In this document: positions 16,343 through 21,973 of the stretch, in pieces
How the letters are laid out: each line of letters opens with the position of its first letter
How positions within the stretch are numbered: position 1 is the first letter of the stretch
Source: a virus
Length of the DNA stretch: 26,074 nt
Reading direction: 5' to 3' (one strand)
Virus record (IMG/VR): IMGVR_UViG_3300030328_001043
Span: 1-26,074 of that record
Program-made: the position numbers and the translations under genes
The notes under the pieces: generated by a model
Seen by the model: the letters and a program-made list of their open reading frames with translations, nothing else
What the model was told of the DNA's origin: nothing
The model's database searches: none

Positions 16343-16388
16343 AACTGGGGTTTATTAGTCATACTATACATAAATATAGCTTAAATCA
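16343..16388. promoter_or_regulatory. Divergent intergenic region between minus-strand export operon and plus-strand small genes
   Basis: Only 46 bp separate the two ATGs, so any promoters for both directions lie here or extend into the genes. It is AT-rich, with TATAGT/ACTATA elements around 16363-16369. A minus-strand TTGATT near 16383-16388 is spaced about 15 nt from TATAGT. This is weak evidence for a promoter. Confidence 0.3.
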
Positions 16389-16550
16389 ATGCCTGAGATA
16401 TATGCAGCCTTAATAGGAGCAGCAGCTACTGCTTTTGTTATGGTGTTATCTAACATGAGCAACCGCAGAGAAAAAACTATTATTGATATATACAATAGAT
16501 TAAATAAGCTATCACAAGCCGTTAGTAGGTTAGAAGGCAAGATCCAGTGA
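16389..16550 (+). CDS. Small membrane protein, 53 aa (holin-like topology)
   Basis: A 53-aa ORF: one hydrophobic helix (IYAALIGAAATAFVMVL, residues 4-20), then a basic and heptad-patterned helix (NRREKTIIDIYNRLNKLSQAVSRLEGKIQ). One membrane helix plus a cytoplasmic coiled coil is a topology seen in some small holins and in phage accessory membrane proteins. No lysis gene is recognisable nearby, so a holin role is only a possibility. It is divergent from the export operon and followed by two further small genes on the same strand. Confidence 0.6.
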   Translation: MPEIYAALIGAAATAFVMVLSNMSNRREKTIIDIYNRLNKLSQAVSRLEGKIQ

Positions 16551-16581
16551 TTTTTGCTATGTTTGAAAAAACAGACAAATT

Positions 16582-16743
16582 ATGGTCAAAATTCTAAAAC
16601 CTATACTATTACGCTTCCTCACCACGACAACGTGCAAGAGACTTATTGTGGACCTCTTACGCACAATCAGCGAACAAACCTCAAATAATCTTGATAATCG
16701 TGCGGTTGATATTTTGGAAAGACAACTCTTCCCAACAAAATGA
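16582..16743 (+). CDS. Hypothetical protein, 53 aa
   Basis: The ATG at 16582 opens a 53-aa ORF ending in an ATGA overlap with the next gene. The product is helical and basic at first (MVKILKPILLRFLTTTTCKR), then polar with EQTSNNLDNRAVDILERQLFP. Tight coupling to the 89-aa gene and sensible amino-acid composition support it. The sequence resembles small proteins I recall from cyanophages. Function is unknown. Confidence 0.55.
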   Translation: MVKILKPILLRFLTTTTCKRLIVDLLRTISEQTSNNLDNRAVDILERQLFPTK

Positions 16744-17009
16744 AAAGAAAGTTTCTAAACATCGAAATAGACGATGCTCCATTAGAGCTTGAACTGTCAG
16801 TAGAACAAAGATGTCGTGATATCTTGGCCTCTGATGATATCTACAGCATCAAACGGTATTGCACTCATTTAATAAGGCATCAGATGAAACAGGATGTATT
16901 TCTTGCATCTTTACTTGGCCGTCTTGTAGAACTTGAAGCTTTTTCTGCTACACATAAGGTGAAAGAAAATAAAAAAGGATTTATGAAACGCTTCTTTCGT
17001 ATTCCTTAA
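16740..17009 (+). CDS. Hypothetical protein, 89 aa
   Basis: The ATG overlaps the preceding stop (ATGA), and GGAAAG upstream may help ribosome binding. The N-terminus forms strands (KRKFLNIEIDDAPLELELS), followed by helices with CRDILASDDIYSIKRYCTHLIRHQMKQD and a basic C-terminus (KGFMKRFFRIP). No motif points to a function. The last 29 bases overlap the convergent 91-aa gene on the minus strand, marking the boundary between the plus and minus gene blocks. Confidence 0.6.
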   Translation: MKRKFLNIEIDDAPLELELSVEQRCRDILASDDIYSIKRYCTHLIRHQMKQDVFLASLLGRLVELEAFSATHKVKENKKGFMKRFFRIP

Positions 17010-17256
17010 GTTCTTCAGCTGTAAAATCTTTCACCAATAGTTTTTGGATCTTATCAATTTCAAAATTAAACTTCAAGATTGATGTTCTGATGTGTTCAGT
17101 TACCCATGCACCGTCTTTATTTACAACCTGAGCTTTATTTCTTTCATTAATAAACACATAATGATCTTGTCCTTTTAACTGGACATCTAATAAATTTTTT
17201 TCTAAATTTTTACGTCTAATCTCTTTTAACGCTCTTAGCTTTTTTGACTCACTCAT
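16981..17256 (-). CDS. Hypothetical protein, 91 aa
   Basis: A charged, mostly helical 91-aa protein. It has a strongly basic N-terminus (SESKKLRALKEIRRKNLEKNLL), a beta-like middle (LKGQDHYVFINERNKAQVVNKDGAWV) and an amphipathic C-terminal helix. It is the last gene of a minus-strand run of small ORFs; its start lies 8 bp inside the end of the 50-aa gene. It could bind nucleic acid given its charge, but no known domain is visible. Confidence 0.6.
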   Translation of the reverse strand: MSESKKLRALKEIRRKNLEKNLLDVQLKGQDHYVFINERNKAQVVNKDGAWVTEHIRTSILKFNFEIDKIQKLLVKDFTAEELKEYERSVS

Positions 17257-17401
17257 TTTCTAATTCTGTTATCCTTTTATTTATAGCATCATATCTGACA
17301 CAATATTCTTTAATTTCCAAATTTTCAAACCAGTATTGCCTTTGTAGTTCTGCAAGCTGGTCATAATAATTTTTGATCAGGTCTTTGTTGGTTTGCTCCA
17401 T
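17249..17401 (-). CDS. Small hypothetical coiled-coil-like protein, 50 aa
   Basis: ATG at 17401, TGA at 17249-17251. The product (MEQTNKDLIKNYYDQLAELQ, continuing through RQYWFENLEIKE to RITELENE) is almost wholly helical with heptad-like leucines and alternating charge. It overlaps both neighbours, by 8 bp downstream and 25 bp upstream, in the style of this operon. Function is unknown. Confidence 0.55.
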   Translation of the reverse strand: MEQTNKDLIKNYYDQLAELQRQYWFENLEIKEYCVRYDAINKRITELENE

Positions 17402-17469
17402 AGTTTTATTAAAAGTTCAAGTTCAGCAACTCTTTTCCTCGCTGCTGCGATTTTTTCGGCTGTTGTCAT
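17377..17469 (-). CDS. Very small hypothetical protein, 30 aa
   Basis: ATG at 17469 overlaps the upstream stop as ATGA and the ORF ends at 17377. The 30-residue product (MTTAEKIAAARKRVAELELL and ten more residues) is an amphipathic helix. Support is the coupled start, the helical composition and the otherwise unused bases 17402-17465. It is short enough that chance cannot be ruled out. Confidence 0.4.
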   Translation of the reverse strand: MTTAEKIAAARKRVAELELLIKLWSKPTKT

Positions 17470-17627
17470 GGCAATCTTTTATGGTTCCAATCTATTTCCA
17501 TCCATACTCCATCATTAGGGGTTTTAGAATAAGGAAACCACTCATATGTTGTATGGTCTCGGTCATCGTAGTAAACCTGACCACTGTAGGGATTTAGAGG
17601 TTGGCCGTATTTGTTTCTTTTTATCAT
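17466..17627 (-). CDS. Small hypothetical protein, 53 aa, Tyr/Trp-rich
   Basis: ATG at 17627, TGA at 17466-17468. The product is rich in aromatic and polar residues (MIKRNKYGQPLNPYSGQVYY, then DDRDHTTYEWFPYSK, VWMEIDWNHKRLP), suggesting a small beta domain. It is the first gene after the 119-bp gap that follows the SSB gene, and its ATG lies just after the T-run of the candidate structured RNA. No family is recognised. Confidence 0.55.
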   Translation of the reverse strand: MIKRNKYGQPLNPYSGQVYYDDRDHTTYEWFPYSKTPNDGVWMEIDWNHKRLP

Positions 17628-17634
17628 GGTGTAT

Positions 17635-17740
17635 AAAAAAGGGGTCTTACATAGCTTTGATTATTACTGGGTTGTGTACCAAAGTACTTTTGGACTGCTC
17701 CCTCGAACTAAATAAATAGAACGACCATTGCTAATGCCCC
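17635..17740 (-). ncRNA. Candidate structured RNA or leader element in the only long gap of the minus block
   Basis: On the minus strand GGGG (17740-17737) plus CAUUAGC (17736-17730) can pair with GCUAUG (17655-17650) plus CCCC (17644-17641). The closing helix is about 10 bp with a one-base bulge and a 5-nt bulge. It is followed directly by six T residues (17640-17635). Inside, CCAAA/UUUGG (17693-17679) forms a second hairpin. The element lies between the SSB stop and the 53-aa gene, whose ATG is 8 nt after the T-run. This could be a riboswitch-like leader, a terminator with a long loop, or a small RNA. No known family was recognised. Confidence 0.35.
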
Positions 17741-17746
17741 TATAAA

Positions 17747-18067
17747 TTAGGCAGGAATCGCCTCGAAGTCTCTACTTCTCACAGGTAATGTGAAATTATC
17801 AACATTAATTTCAATAGATGCTCCAGCACTTCCATCTCTTCTTTCAAAAGTTTTTAACTTGCCACGACCAACAACAGTAATTTGGTTGCCTTTCTTTACA
17901 TAGTTGGCAATCACATCACCACGATTGCCCCATACAGCACAATCAAATTGTGTCGTAGTATCTTGATCATTTGTAAGTAAAGTAAAACTAGTTACTTTTG
18001 TTCCTTTTGCAGTTTCTTTTTGCACTGGATCTGAGGCTAAATTGCCAACTGCTGTTACGTTTAACAT
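17747..18067 (-). CDS. ssb: Single-stranded DNA-binding protein (OB fold), no acidic tail
   Basis: From the ATG at 18067 the 106-aa protein starts MLNVTAVGNLASDPVQKET, followed by TKVTSFTLLTND, FDCAVWGNRGDVIANYVKKGNQITVVGRGKLKTFERRDG and EINVDNFTLP. This is the order of strands and the conserved pattern of bacterial SSB OB folds. The frame extends to 18115, but the longer N-terminus is not SSB-like. The C-terminus is RSRDFEAIPA, without the linker and acidic DDDIPF-type tip that normally recruits partners. It is the last gene of the recombination operon and would protect ssDNA during replication and annealing. Confidence 0.88.
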   Translation of the reverse strand: MLNVTAVGNLASDPVQKETAKGTKVTSFTLLTNDQDTTTQFDCAVWGNRGDVIANYVKKGNQITVVGRGKLKTFERRDGSAGASIEINVDNFTLPVRSRDFEAIPA

Positions 18068-18077
18068 AATAAAAAAT

Positions 18078-18272
18078 TTAATTAGGGTTGTTAGGTTTGT
18101 TTTGCCAATCCTCAATATCTAATCGGTTGTACCGAATAGTGTTATTAAGAATGACAGTCCATTTTGGGCCACTAGGATGACCCTTGCGAGTTTTGGTTCT
18201 CCAAAGTCGCACAGTTTGAGGTTTTACACCAAGCTCTTCAGCTAATTGATCTGAGGTTATAAGTTCATTCAT
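18078..18272 (-). CDS. Excisionase/MerR-like helix-turn-helix protein, 64 aa
   Basis: A 64-aa protein with ITSDQLAEELGVKPQTVRLWRTKTRKG, a HTH_17/excisionase-type winged helix in which QTVRLWR is the recognition helix, followed by the wing (TIRYNRLDIEDW). A strong Shine-Dalgarno (AGGAGG) precedes the ATG, which overlaps the upstream stop as ATGA. With no integrase in view, a transcription regulator or a replication accessory role is as likely as excision. Confidence 0.75.
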   Translation of the reverse strand: MNELITSDQLAEELGVKPQTVRLWRTKTRKGHPSGPKWTVILNNTIRYNRLDIEDWQNKPNNPN

Positions 18273-18901
18273 GAATCCTCCTTATCTAAAATAAGTGTCA
18301 GTAATCCATCTCTTTGATCTTCACTAATAGCATTAGTTTCATATCGTTTTGAAATGTTTTTCTTTAACAAACCGAGCTTGTCCTTATTGCCTGGTTTATT
18401 AATGAAGGCCTCACATTCTTTGATGAACTTATCACTTTCGGATCTATCTATTGGTTTATTACTTGTGACAGTAGGTTTACTATCTTCAGTCTTTAACCAT
18501 GCCTTGTCTTTATCGTATAAAGAAAGGCCAAATTGATCTCCAAAGCTTTTTAAAGCTCTCTTCAAAGCGTCACTTTCTGCCTCTTTAATTGCTGATTCAT
18601 GCTTTTCACCAATACCGCCCATGCGACCATGACCAGAGCCATAACCTTCTCTGATAACATTTCCAACGGTAATTCTTACCTTTGCAATATAAGAAACACA
18701 TTTTGAATCTTCTGCAACGAGGCCAGCTTCTATTGTTTCTGATGACCAACCATCAAAACCGAAGATGCGGTTAGCTTCCTGTTGAACGTGCCAACTTTCA
18801 ACATAAGCTAGCTTCTGTCCGCCTCCTCCAGGTCTAAAGGAGACATTATTTTTGTTAATTTTTTGATTAAGCAGTTTTTTCTGCTCTTCATTAAAACTCA
18901 T
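18269..18901 (-). CDS. Rad52/Rad22-type single-strand annealing protein
   Basis: Starting at the ATG at 18901 (210 aa) the protein begins MSFNEEQKKLLNQKI. It shows the Rad52 family order: LAYVESWHVQQEANRIFGFDGW, YIAKVRITVG, GYGSGHGRM, and the signature HESAIKEAESDALKRALKSFGDQFGLSLYDK (about residues 97-130). The C-terminal 80 residues are a variable charged tail. It would anneal complementary ssDNA produced by the adjacent exonuclease. The start at 18901 overlaps the exonuclease stop as ATGA; an upstream in-frame ATG at 18928 lies within that gene and is less likely. Confidence 0.9.
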   Translation of the reverse strand: MSFNEEQKKLLNQKINKNNVSFRPGGGGQKLAYVESWHVQQEANRIFGFDGWSSETIEAGLVAEDSKCVSYIAKVRITVGNVIREGYGSGHGRMGGIGEKHESAIKEAESDALKRALKSFGDQFGLSLYDKDKAWLKTEDSKPTVTSNKPIDRSESDKFIKECEAFINKPGNKDKLGLLKKNISKRYETNAISEDQRDGLLTLILDKEDS

Positions 18902-19701
18902 TTTTCTAAGGGGGTTGAAAATGCCCATCGGGGCAGGGATAAAGATTGAACTCCTGTTTTACACCAACTCGGCCAATCATCGAGCAGGCGGCATTCGGCA
19001 ATTTTATCTAAAGCTTCTCTAGAAAGTTTTTGACCTTCTTGCAATGCATCATCATCTAACTCCCATAAACCAACATCAAATGGATATTCAGATTGAACTA
19101 CAAGAAAGATAAATTTCTTTGCTGATGGAATGCCAGATAAATAGTGAGCGCATTGTAAATGGTAGGTGAAATTTGCTACTGCCTTTGCGAAGTCTCTAGG
19201 GTTTGCTCCTGATCTACTGGTTTTTAAATCAACAATAGTTTCTTTATTTAACCAATCAGGTCTGCACTTACAGGTCAAACCAGATGTAGTATCTTCCCAC
19301 CAGTAAGATTTCTCTGCAATACCAAAACTAAGCAGCTTCTTAGCATGAGGTTCTGAAAATACCGCATCCCTCATCTTGATAGCATTTGCCATATCAGATT
19401 CTGTAACGGCAGTCATGCCCTTTTCTTCAGCTTCTTTTGCCTCCTCCTTACCTTTTTTAGTAGTCCTTGATGATACTGCAACAAATCTTTTTGTAAGTTC
19501 ATCAGGTTCTAAAACCGCACAATGGGTTAATGTTCCAAGCAACATTGCAGAAGTTGGTTTATGTTCTGGCCTTTCGGGATTTAGAAAAGAGTTCCAATAA
19601 GCTTTAGGGCCATGTTTTACCATTACTTTTTGCATTGATGCAGAGATAGCATCATCAGCATGGTATTTTTCGTTTGAAATTTGAATTGATCCTGTTGTCA
19701 T
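18898..19701 (-). CDS. RecE-like PD-(D/E)XK exonuclease
   Basis: The ATG at 19701 (267 aa) overlaps the upstream stop as ATGA and follows AAGGAG at a distance of 12 nt; an ATG at 19755 in the same frame lies inside the upstream gene. Family marks are GTLTH (His60), AEKSYWWED (Glu130), CRPDW (Asp149), VDLKTS (Asp158 and Lys160) and HLQCAHYLSG (Gln183, Tyr187). This is the pattern of phage RecE/exodeoxyribonuclease VIII-like nucleases. It should resect dsDNA ends and pass ssDNA to the Rad52-type protein encoded next. Confidence 0.88.
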   Translation of the reverse strand: MTTGSIQISNEKYHADDAISASMQKVMVKHGPKAYWNSFLNPERPEHKPTSAMLLGTLTHCAVLEPDELTKRFVAVSSRTTKKGKEEAKEAEEKGMTAVTESDMANAIKMRDAVFSEPHAKKLLSFGIAEKSYWWEDTTSGLTCKCRPDWLNKETIVDLKTSRSGANPRDFAKAVANFTYHLQCAHYLSGIPSAKKFIFLVVQSEYPFDVGLWELDDDALQEGQKLSREALDKIAECRLLDDWPSWCKTGVQSLSLPRWAFSTPLEK

Positions 19702-19985
19702 GAGTCTGAATATCTCCTTGTATGAGGGCCGTATTGCATCATTAATCGAGGCCATGTTTTTAAGATAAGTGCTTTGTCCTGTGGCATCGCAACAAGACCA
19801 GCCTGTGCTAATCGTTTAAAAAATGGTGATGCACTAGGGCAATCAATAACAGATGCAAATGTATTAAAGATTTCTTTATCGGTCATGGTTAAGATTGGGT
19901 TGCCGAGGTCGGAGCGCTCAGGGGTTGGTCGCTTCTTCCTCGGTTGTTTATGGAAGCGCAGACCGAGATCATATTCACTCATCAT
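19698..19985 (-). CDS. Hypothetical protein, 95 aa, in recombination operon
   Basis: The ATG at 19985 overlaps the previous stop (ATGA), and a second ATG follows immediately. The first 30 residues are basic and probably disordered (FHKQPRKKRPTPERSD). The rest is helical, with TMTDKEIFNTFASVIDCPSASPFFKRLAQAGLVAMP. It is coupled on both sides inside the exonuclease operon, so a role with recombination or its control is plausible but not shown. Confidence 0.6.
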   Translation of the reverse strand: MMSEYDLGLRFHKQPRKKRPTPERSDLGNPILTMTDKEIFNTFASVIDCPSASPFFKRLAQAGLVAMPQDKALILKTWPRLMMQYGPHTRRYSDS

Positions 19986-20119
19986 TTTCGGGCAAGCTCC
20001 TCACACGCAGCTTCGACATTATATGTAAAGCAATCTATCTTAGTAGATTGAAGTAATGAATCTGAAATAGCAAAATATCCTATGCCAAAGATACAGATGT
20101 AAAGAAATAGATGTTTCAT
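19982..20119 (-). CDS. Small membrane or exported protein, 45 aa
   Basis: ATG at 20119, stop 19982-19984. The product starts MKHLFLYICIFGIGYFAIS, a membrane helix or uncleaved signal, followed by a short polar part with two cysteines (KIDCFTYNVEAACEELARK). It lies just downstream of a good promoter and is coupled by ATGA to the next gene, so it is the first gene of the recombination operon. Function unknown. Confidence 0.55.
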   Translation of the reverse strand: MKHLFLYICIFGIGYFAISDSLLQSTKIDCFTYNVEAACEELARK

Positions 20120-20144
20120 GGGGTTGGGTTTTAGGGGCTTCCTA

Positions 20145-20172
20145 ATAATAACTAAATATCAACACTTGTCAA
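20145..20172 (-). promoter_or_regulatory. Promoter for recombination operon (TTGACA-16-TATTAT)
   Basis: On the minus strand TTGACA (20172-20167), 16 nt, then TATTAT (20150-20145). Transcription would start near 20138, about 20 nt before the 45-aa gene. Immediately after GTTGACA comes a second element, GTTGATA, at a 10-bp step. The promoter sits at the 3' end of the 63-aa gene. Confidence 0.62.
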
Positions 20173-20350
20173 CGGTTGATGCGTAAATAATATCTTCACA
20201 GTTTTTGATCTGAAGTTGTAACAATGCAATTTTTTCTATTGCTGCATAAACCTCTTCTTTAGTTCTACGCTCGCAAAGATATTCAATAAATTTTTCTGAC
20301 TCTTGCTCTAAAAAAGCTTCTCTAAACTGATACTCAAGTTTGTCATCCAT
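20159..20350 (-). CDS. Hypothetical acidic protein, 63 aa
   Basis: A 63-aa helical protein (MDDKLEYQFREAFLEQESEK, then FIEYLCERRTKEEVYAAIEKI and LQLQIKNCEDIIY). The start lies 8 bp inside the end of the methyltransferase gene, so it is the last gene of that transcription unit. The -35 part of the next promoter lies in its last codons. No domain is recognised. Confidence 0.6.
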   Translation of the reverse strand: MDDKLEYQFREAFLEQESEKFIEYLCERRTKEEVYAAIEKIALLQLQIKNCEDIIYASTVDKC

Positions 20351-21782
20351 TTTCTAAATCCAAGACACGTTGTAATGGTATTGCAGCACATTGTGGCACT
20401 ACAGAATTTCCTAACGCTCGGAGGCGGTCCATCCGACCTCGTAGCCCATCATCTCCTCTACGAAGGCAGGGTTCAGAAACATATCCTTTCCAGTTTGGGT
20501 TGAGAGTTCGTCTCGTCTTGCCATTGCCGAAAGGCACTTTCCAGCTTGGGTTGTATTCTTCATCCTTGCCTTGTGTTCTGATGCTGTTGGAGTTGGTAAC
20601 ATCTCCCGATCTATTTTGGTTGTCCACTCTATGCTCTGAACTGTTGTCATCTCCTTGTCGAATTGAATTGTTTTTAAGTGTGGTTTTATCATTTTCCAAT
20701 CCTCGATGCTTGGATAACTGAAGCCTCCTTTGTCTTTGCGAAACCAATGTTCTATCGTTGTTTTTTTGATAGTTGTTTTGGCTGCTAATTTTTTTATTGT
20801 CGTTTGACTCCTGAGATAGGTCACAAACTTCTCTTGGCTCGGTAAACATGGCCTCTCCTCCATCTGATGATCCTGATAAATTGTCATCAATTCTGGATTC
20901 TCTTTTATCTTTTCCATCATCACTACATCGCTCAAGCTCACTTGTATTGGTTGACCACTTGCCCGATGTGTCTTGCCCTGAAGTAATTTTGTTGCGTGTT
21001 TCAGAGCATCGTCCTTGGTATCCATCGCTGTCGGGGTAGGAAGCATTGGATATTTTTCCGTTGGAATTCCTATCTGTTTGCATATCCCCTCCTTGAGATT
21101 GTCCCCATAACCTTGATTCGTGCTTCCAGGCTCGCTTGCTCTCGGAGTTGGAAGAAGACTGTTGAAAGTTTTTACTGTCTGTGGATTTACCGCTTCCCTC
21201 AATGTTGATAGCTTGGTTCTTCCTTTCCTTGGCCCCTCCATCTGTCTTTTCAATGCTTTGGGACTTCTCTGAGGGAGGTGATCCATTGTTGTTGGGGTAG
21301 GCAACGAGCCACCATCTGCTTCTACGGTGACAGGCTCCCAATGAACTTGCAGATATAACTGACCATTCTGCATCGTACCCTGTTTCGGAAAGCTCCCCAA
21401 GAACGATGTCCATTCCGTTATTAAGGATCGCTGCCACGTTTTCCAAGATGACGTATTTTGGTCGTACCATGCGTATGACTCGCATGAGTTCGTAAAATAA
21501 ACCCGATCTAGATTCTTTTGTGATTCCTTTGCCTTGCCCTGCAACTGAAATGTCTTGGCAGGGAAATCCTCCGCATACGACATCGTATTGAAAAGGTTTT
21601 GCTGTAAATGTTGTGATGTCATCGTGAATAGGTACGTTAGGCCAATGTTTTTTTAATACTTTTTGACAGTATGGATCAATTTCAATGAATTGTGTAGTTT
21701 CAAAACCACCAACAAGTTTTTCAGCAGCATAAGAGAATCCTCCTATGCCACTGAAAGTATCTAATAATTTTAGTTTTTTCAT
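20343..21782 (-). CDS. C5-cytosine DNA methyltransferase, Dcm type, with dual-coded middle
   Basis: From the ATG at 21782 (479 aa) the enzyme starts MKKLKLLDTFSGIGGF. This is motif I (8-16, AdoMet binding). Others are GGFPCQDIS (motif IV, catalytic Cys75), ENV (motif VI, 114-116), HRRSR (motif VIII, 152-156), and RLRALGNSVVPQ (motif IX, from about 453). Between motifs VIII and IX, where a target-recognition domain is expected, lies a roughly 250-residue Ser/Asn/Asp/Gly/Lys-rich stretch that does not look folded. That same DNA is open in the +1 frame for a 403-codon ORF. The start overlaps the upstream stop (ATGA), preceded by GGGAGG. No restriction enzyme gene is near, so self-protection against host restriction is the likely role. 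Confidence 0.92.
   Translation of the reverse strand: MKKLKLLDTFSGIGGFSYAAEKLVGGFETTQFIEIDPYCQKVLKKHWPNVPIHDDITTFTAKPFQYDVVCGGFPCQDISVAGQGKGITKESRSGLFYELMRVIRMVRPKYVILENVAAILNNGMDIVLGELSETGYDAEWSVISASSLGACHRRSRWWLVAYPNNNGSPPSEKSQSIEKTDGGAKERKNQAINIEGSGKSTDSKNFQQSSSNSESKRAWKHESRLWGQSQGGDMQTDRNSNGKISNASYPDSDGYQGRCSETRNKITSGQDTSGKWSTNTSELERCSDDGKDKRESRIDDNLSGSSDGGEAMFTEPREVCDLSQESNDNKKISSQNNYQKNNDRTLVSQRQRRLQLSKHRGLENDKTTLKNNSIRQGDDNSSEHRVDNQNRSGDVTNSNSIRTQGKDEEYNPSWKVPFGNGKTRRTLNPNWKGYVSEPCLRRGDDGLRGRMDRLRALGNSVVPQCAAIPLQRVLDLENG
20411..21622 (-). CDS. Nested alternate-frame ORF inside the methyltransferase gene: LPTP-repeat protein
   Basis: A 403-codon frame with no stop, lying wholly inside the methyltransferase gene one base out of frame. 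It can start at Met1 (21622) or, more in keeping with recalled relatives, at Met14 (21583, MSYAEDFPAKTF). It contains SSWKTWQRSL and FPKQGTMQNGQLY (59-90), four LPTP motifs at residues 107, 157, 194 and 342 (LPTPTTMD, LPTPRASE, LPTPTAMD, LPTPTASE), an HTH-like segment (TTIKKLAAKTTIKKTTIEHWFRKD, about 274-297) and the C-terminal FLNPAFVEEMMGYEVGWT (382-399). From memory, proteins with SWKT, repeated LPTP and NPEWVEWLMGWPIGWT-type ends accompany phage C5 methyltransferases. Expression and function are unproven. Confidence 0.72.
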   Translation of the reverse strand: MTSQHLQQNLFNTMSYAEDFPAKTFQLQGKAKESQKNLDRVYFTNSCESYAWYDQNTSSWKTWQRSLITEWTSFLGSFPKQGTMQNGQLYLQVHWEPVTVEADGGSLPTPTTMDHLPQRSPKALKRQMEGPRKGRTKLSTLREAVNPQTVKTFNSLLPTPRASEPGSTNQGYGDNLKEGICKQIGIPTEKYPMLPTPTAMDTKDDALKHATKLLQGKTHRASGQPIQVSLSDVVMMEKIKENPELMTIYQDHQMEERPCLPSQEKFVTYLRSQTTIKKLAAKTTIKKTTIEHWFRKDKGGFSYPSIEDWKMIKPHLKTIQFDKEMTTVQSIEWTTKIDREMLPTPTASEHKARMKNTTQAGKCLSAMARRDELSTQTGKDMFLNPAFVEEMMGYEVGWTASER

Positions 21783-21973
21783 TCCTCCCAAGGTTGTAGG
21801 TGTAATGTAATGTTCCAATAAGCATTACAGAAATGTTTACTGTCCCATATATCTGAATGACAAGTAATATGATCCTTTATCATTCTGTCAATTTCTTCTC
21901 TTAAAGTTTGAGGTAACTCCATTTGAAACTGACGATAAAGTTTTTTCTTACCTCTTCTTTTAATAATTTTCAT
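21779..21973 (-). CDS. Hypothetical protein, 64 aa, upstream of methyltransferase
   Basis: A basic N-terminus (MKIIKRRGKKKLYRQFQ) followed by a helical part (LPQTLREEIDRMIKDHITCH) and a C-terminal stretch with aromatic residues and cysteine (HFCNAYWNITLHLQPWEE). The ATG directly follows the stop of the 85-aa gene, and the stop overlaps the methyltransferase ATG. Coupling to the methyltransferase suggests shared expression. Function unknown. Confidence 0.6.
   Translation of the reverse strand: MKIIKRRGKKKLYRQFQMELPQTLREEIDRMIKDHITCHSDIWDSKHFCNAYWNITLHLQPWEE

Noticed and set aside
17641-17740. GGGG...CCCC-bounded region with CTCGAA could be a tRNA or tmRNA piece
   Set aside because: On neither strand do a 7-bp acceptor stem, D arm, anticodon arm and TTCRA T-loop fall at proper distances; it is kept only as a possible structured RNA.
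18078-18272. Excisionase-like HTH as evidence that the phage is temperate
   Set aside because: No integrase, attachment site or repressor is seen, and excisionase-type HTH proteins also serve as regulators.
19997-20006. CTCCTCACAC, identical to the core of the cyanobacterial Yfr1 RNA motif
   Set aside because: It lies inside a coding region on the opposite strand, lacks the two flanking stem-loops, and a 10-mer match can arise by chance.
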